This document shows positions 13,310-16,230 of a stretch of 16,230 bases of DNA, one piece after another. Positions within the stretch are counted from its first letter, which is position 1, and each line of letters opens with the position of its first letter. The translations under genes were made by a program, and so were the position numbers. The stretch is from Sandaracinaceae bacterium (GTDB lineage Bacteria > Myxococcota_A > Polyangia > Polyangiales > Houyiibacteriaceae): assembly GCA_012514415.1 (NCBI GenBank), contig JAAZAH010000014.1, forward strand, positions 1 through 16,230, read 5' to 3'. Below the pieces are notes generated by a model. It saw only the letters and a list, made by a program, of their open reading frames with translations. It did not search any database and had not been told where the DNA came from.

Positions 13310-14453
13310 GGCATATATCATCGACGCAGTGCGCACCCCCATCGGCCGTCGCCGTGGTGGGCTCGCACAAGAGCACCCCGCCGATATGGGCGCTCATGTG
13401 ATCCGCGGGCTGATTGAGCGCACCGGGGTCGATCCTGCTGCCATCGACGACGTCGTCTTCGGCTGCCTCGATAACGTCGGGCATCAGGCCGGATGCGTCG
13501 CGCGCACCTGCTGGCTCGCTGCCGGCTACCCCGAGTCTGTCCCCGGTGTGACCATCGACCGTCAATGCGGATCGTCGCAACAGGCGGTGCACTTTGCGGC
13601 GCAAGGCGTGATGAGCGGGACGCAAGATCTCGTCATCGCCGGTGGGACGCAGCAGATGAGCCAAATTCCTATCGCGTACGCGATGGTGGCGGCGAAGGAG
13701 CTCGGCATCAGCGATCCCTTCAGCGGTAGCAAGGGCTGGGTCGAGCGTTACGGAAAGCAGATTGTCAGCCAGTTTGTCGGTGCAGAAAAGATCGCCGAAA
13801 AATGGGATATCTCGCGCGAAGATATGGAGAAGCTCGCATACGAGAGCCATCAGCGAGCGATCCGTGCGATCCAAGAGGGGCGCTTCAAGAACGAGATTCT
13901 GCCCTATAACGGCATCGAGAACGATGAGGGACCGCGTCACGACACGAGTCTTGAGAAGATGGCTTCGCTCGAGCCGCTTAGCCCCGGTGGGCGCATTACG
14001 GCTGCGGTGGCGAGCCAGATCTCGGACGGCGCATCGGCGATCCTGATCGCGAGCGAAGAGGCGGTAAAGACGCACGGTCTCAAGCCCCGCGCGCGTATCC
14101 ACCATCTCTCGGTCCGCGCCGATGATCCGATCCTCATGCTCACCGCGCCGATTCCCGCGACGCGCTACGCACTCGAAAAGACGGGCATGAAGATCACGGA
14201 CTTCGACCATATCGAGATCAACGAGGCCTTCGCATCCGTCGTCCTTGCATGGGCAAAGGAGCTCAATCCGGATATGTCGAAGGTGAACCCGAACGGCGGA
14301 GCGATCGCCCTCGGCCATCCCCTCGGCGCAACCGGCGCGAAGCTGATGATGACGATGCTGAACGAGCTTGAGCGCACGGGCGGCCGATACGGCCTCCAGA
14401 CGATGTGCGAGGGTGGCGGTCAGGCGAACGTCACGATCATCGAGCGCCTCTAA
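13302..14453 (+). CDS. fadA6: FadA6-like thiolase
   Basis: A 383-residue thiolase starting MAEAYIIDAVRTPIG. The start at 13302 has GGGAG seven bases upstream; an upstream ATG at 13236 only adds residues in a frame overlapping the dehydrogenase. Catalytic residues are C89 (DRQCGSSQQ), H339 (GGAIALGHPLGATG) and C369 (MCEGGGQANV). Long stretches such as YPESVPGVTIDRQCGSSQQA, AGGTQQMSQIPI, PRARIHHLSVRADDP and PIPATRYALEKTG closely parallel M. tuberculosis FadA6 from memory. FadA6 thiolyses the open-chain keto-CoA made by IpdAB, releasing acetyl-CoA and a shorter acyl-CoA. It is the last gene of the operon and is followed by the terminator at 14476. Confidence 0.9.
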   Translation: MAEAYIIDAVRTPIGRRRGGLAQEHPADMGAHVIRGLIERTGVDPAAIDDVVFGCLDNVGHQAGCVARTCWLAAGYPESVPGVTIDRQCGSSQQAVHFAAQGVMSGTQDLVIAGGTQQMSQIPIAYAMVAAKELGISDPFSGSKGWVERYGKQIVSQFVGAEKIAEKWDISREDMEKLAYESHQRAIRAIQEGRFKNEILPYNGIENDEGPRHDTSLEKMASLEPLSPGGRITAAVASQISDGASAILIASEEAVKTHGLKPRARIHHLSVRADDPILMLTAPIPATRYALEKTGMKITDFDHIEINEAFASVVLAWAKELNPDMSKVNPNGGAIALGHPLGATGAKLMMTMLNELERTGGRYGLQTMCEGGGQANVTIIERL

Positions 14454-14475
14454 GCCCTTTGTTCGCTGAGAAGAA

Positions 14476-14513
14476 AAGCCCACCCGACCTCGTGTCCGGT
14501 GGGCTTCCTTTTA
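14476..14513. terminator. Bidirectional rho-independent terminator
   Basis: AAGCCCACC (14476-14484) pairs perfectly with GGTGGGCTT (14498-14506), and GAC/GTC extend the stem inside after one mismatch. TTCCTTTT follows on the plus strand and TTTTC on the minus strand. It lies 22 nt after fadA6 and touches the stop codon of the convergent membrane-protein gene, so it can serve both. Confidence 0.85.
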
Positions 14514-14831
14514 TGCCGCTTGTGTCCGATTTTCGGCGCACTGAAGATCTGCCTCGGCCCGCGCGAGCTCGGCGCGCATTTTCTCGAGGTGCTGCCGATT
14601 CTCGATGACGCGGCTGCCAATGAGATAAACCGCGGCGCCGAAGACGCATGGGACGAAGATGAGCGCGCCGAGCGCTCCCCAGATGCCCCAAAGCAGGTAA
14701 CACGGAATGGCGGTAAAAAGGAGCCCGATGGCGATGCGCGGGATCAGCGCCCTCTCTTTCGCGAGCTTATCCATCTCGGCCTCCAAGTGGGCAACCTTTC
14801 CGCGTAGGAGCGCTAACTTCTCAGGCGTCAT
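14511..14831 (-). CDS. Small two-helix membrane protein with coiled-coil ends
   Basis: A 106-residue protein I cannot assign to a family. An amphipathic, probably coiled-coil segment (KLALLRGKVAHLEAEMDKLA, 5-24) is followed by two adjacent hydrophobic helices at about 30-51 and 53-72, joined by a short glycine-containing turn. A second charged helix follows (ENRQHLEKMRAELARAEADL, 77-96). This is a helical hairpin in the inner membrane with both ends probably on the same side. The start could also be TTG at 14840; ATG at 14831 was chosen although AGGAG is only one base away, so the start is uncertain. The TAA stop at 14511 lies in the T-tract of the shared terminator. It is convergent with fadA6 and has no operon partner. 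Confidence 0.62.
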   Translation of the reverse strand: MTPEKLALLRGKVAHLEAEMDKLAKERALIPRIAIGLLFTAIPCYLLWGIWGALGALIFVPCVFGAAVYLIGSRVIENRQHLEKMRAELARAEADLQCAENRTQAA

Positions 14832-14840
14832 GCTCCTCAA

Positions 14841-14865
14841 TTGACGCGAAACGAGGCGGCGTCAA
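14841..14865. repeat. 7-bp perfect inverted repeat in a divergent promoter region
   Basis: TTGACGC (14841-14847) and GCGTCAA (14859-14865) are separated by 11 bp, immediately upstream of the small membrane-protein gene and about 125 bp from the reductase start. The remaining 14866-14991 shows an AGGAGG at 14946-14951 with no in-frame start codon at a usable distance. The dyad may be an operator for either gene. Confidence 0.4.
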
Positions 14866-14991
14866 CGAAAACCCGCGCTCCCAATGTTTTGTCAAAGATT
14901 TCGGGTGGTTCGAGAGTGAGAACCTCACGCTTCCTCCCACGCCTCAGGAGGAAAATTCGGGTTTCGTGTCGTCCAAACGGGCACTACCCTC

Positions 14992-16143
14992 ATGGTTATG
15001 GAAAGCAGCAAGACGCGCCGCCGGTCGCTCATCGGCACATTTGCCGAGCGCGCAATTCGGCTGATCGAGTCGCGGATCGGGGAGAAGCGCGTGTCGTCTG
15101 CGGAGCCCCCGTCATCCGATACCGAGCGCTACCGGCATCTCCGCATTACGAGGATCACCAACGAAACGCCCAACGCGAAGAGCTTCTACGTCGAAGAGCT
15201 CGATCGGAGTGAGCTCTCCTTTCGCGCGGGCCAATACCTCACCGTCGAGGTCTACCTCGACGGGCGCGTCCACCGGCGCGCTTATTCGTTGATGAGTCCA
15301 GCGCTACCGGGAGCGGCGCGCGCGTTCACTGTCGAGCGTGTCCCCGGAGGAAAAGTTTCAAATCACCTCCTCGATTTCTATGAGGAAGGCATGTTGATTC
15401 GAGCCCGTGGCCCCTCGGGAGATTTCACCGTCGAAAGGGCCGAGGAGCGGCTTGGTAACGCCGCGGTCGAAGAGATTCGATTCTTTGCATACGGAAATGG
15501 CGTCACGCCCATCGTCAGTTTGGTCGAGACGCTCCTTGAAACCTCGACGCATCTGCTTTCCCTCTATCATCATGTGCCCCATGGCGAGCCTCGCCTCTTC
15601 GGCAATCGCATCGAAGCGCTCCTCAAGGCGCATCCTGATCGCTTTCGTGACCAGCGCATCGAGAGCGCCGACGCCGACTCGATCCATCACCTGATCGACA
15701 CGCTCTGGAGCCTTGAGTCTTCGGCCAAACCGCTCGTCTACATTTGCGGGCCACGATCGTTTCGAGAGCGGGTGAGTCTCGCGCTCGAAGAGGTCGGCGT
15801 GCGACGCTCACGCGTTTTCGAAGAGCGTTTCGATAGTCCGCCGACGCTCAACCTTGTCGAGCTTCCAGAAGAGCCACAGCGCATCACGATTCGGTTTGGG
15901 GAAACTGTCCGCCACGTTGAGGTTCCGCGGGGAAAGACCATCCTCGATGCCGGCCTTGACGGCGGCGCGCCGCTCCCACACCGCTGCATGATCGGCGATT
16001 GCGGGAGCTGCGCCGTGCGCGTCCAAAGCGGAGAGGCGTGGTCTCGAAGCGATGGTCCGCTCAGTCAACGAGAGCGAGAGCGTGGGATGATCCTCGCGTG
16101 CATGAGTCATCCACTTTCCAAGATGGAAATCGAGATCCCTTAA
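14992..16143 (+). CDS. FAD/[2Fe-2S] oxygenase reductase (KshB/PaaE type)
   Basis: A 383-residue electron-transfer protein. After a variable N-terminal extension (1-48) comes a ferredoxin-reductase FAD domain with RAYSL (96-100) and PGGKVSNHL (118-126). A nucleotide domain follows with GNGVTP (168-173) and ICGP (251-254). The C-terminal plant-type [2Fe-2S] domain has Cys332, 337, 340 and 370 in C-x4-C-x2-C-x29-C spacing. This order (FAD, NAD(P)H, ferredoxin) is that of KshB, PaaE and HmpR-type reductases that feed Rieske or diiron oxygenases. The operon beside it makes a steroid hydroxylase partner attractive, but no oxygenase gene is visible, so no symbol is given. ATG at 14992 or 14998 could be the start; both lack a good ribosome site. 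The frame is open upstream to 14920 without a start codon. Confidence 0.85.
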   Translation: MVMESSKTRRRSLIGTFAERAIRLIESRIGEKRVSSAEPPSSDTERYRHLRITRITNETPNAKSFYVEELDRSELSFRAGQYLTVEVYLDGRVHRRAYSLMSPALPGAARAFTVERVPGGKVSNHLLDFYEEGMLIRARGPSGDFTVERAEERLGNAAVEEIRFFAYGNGVTPIVSLVETLLETSTHLLSLYHHVPHGEPRLFGNRIEALLKAHPDRFRDQRIESADADSIHHLIDTLWSLESSAKPLVYICGPRSFRERVSLALEEVGVRRSRVFEERFDSPPTLNLVELPEEPQRITIRFGETVRHVEVPRGKTILDAGLDGGAPLPHRCMIGDCGSCAVRVQSGEAWSRSDGPLSQRERERGMILACMSHPLSKMEIEIP

Positions 16144-16152
16144 ATGCGAGCG

Positions 16153-16185
16153 CCCTCTCCCCTGACGCTTCTCCGGATGAGAGGG
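16153..16185 (+). terminator. Possible weak hairpin after the reductase gene
   Basis: CCCTCTC (16153-16159) pairs with GAGAGGG (16179-16185) around a 19-nt loop, 10 nt past the reductase stop. The T-tract is poor (TTCACT), so this is only a tentative terminator. The rest of the window end, to 16230, shows no supported gene. Confidence 0.25.
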
Positions 16186-16230
16186 TTCACTCGGCTCAAT
16201 CGAACGTCTTGCTCAGCCCTTGGGCTCCAC

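Noticed and set aside
13224..14483. A 419-codon open frame on the minus strand across fadA6
   Set aside because: It is antisense to a thiolase with all catalytic residues intact. The encoded sequence is low in recognisable motifs.
16144..16230. An open frame starting right after the reductase stop, and a minus-strand VEPKG-stop end at 16213-16230
   Set aside because: Both are too short within the window to support, and neither shows a recognisable motif.

Overview
The window looks like chromosomal DNA of a high-GC Gram-negative bacterium. The YidC has a long periplasmic domain, there is a lipoprotein with a clean lipobox, and the ribosomal/RNase P/YidC/Jag block has the usual bacterial order. 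A myxobacterial or bradymonad-like (former deltaproteobacterial) host fits the general feel of the proteins, but that is an impression and no marker gene here settles it.

Layout. (1) 2-409 is the 3' end of an aminoglycoside-phosphotransferase-fold kinase cut by the window edge. (2) 410-930 is non-coding. It holds an unusual array of five palindromic units phased every 52-54 bp, with several other perfect hairpins around it. (3) 931-3900 on the minus strand is rpmH-rnpA-yidC-jag, closed by a strong terminator. (4) 3901-4195 is a divergent intergenic stretch with short direct repeats. (5) 4196-5923 encodes an unrecognised protein with an HExxH metal-binding signature. (6) 6068-7351 (minus) encodes a TPR-type lipoprotein ending in a histidine-rich tail. 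(7) 7352-7619 is a divergent control region with a sigma70-like promoter and a perfect match to the KstR operator consensus TnnAACnnGTTnnA. (8) 7620-14453 is a tightly packed seven-gene operon closely resembling actinobacterial echA20-ipdA-ipdB-ipdC-fadE-fadE-fadA6, the steroid C/D-ring degradation set, ending at a bidirectional terminator. (9) 14511-14831 (minus) is a small two-helix membrane protein. (10) 14992-16143 is a KshB/PaaE-type flavin plus [2Fe-2S] oxygenase reductase. (11) The last 87 bases hold only a possible hairpin.

How the genes work together. The operon at 7620-14453 encodes activities that open ring D (EchA20) and ring C (IpdAB) of the bicyclic CoA thioester left after rings A/B and the side chain of a sterol are removed. 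IpdC is a flavoenzyme acting just before ring opening. Two acyl-CoA dehydrogenase polypeptides look like complementary halves of a heteromeric enzyme, and a FadA6-like thiolase releases the small CoA products. Four of the six junctions overlap by 4-8 nt, so expression is probably coupled. The reductase further downstream could feed electrons to a Rieske-type steroid hydroxylase, but no oxygenase is present in the window. Genes for HIP activation (fadD3), ipdF, fadE30 and any regulator are also absent here.

The most notable points are the complete C/D-ring operon with a KstR-like operator inside its own promoter, and the unexplained 53-bp-phased palindrome array beside jag.
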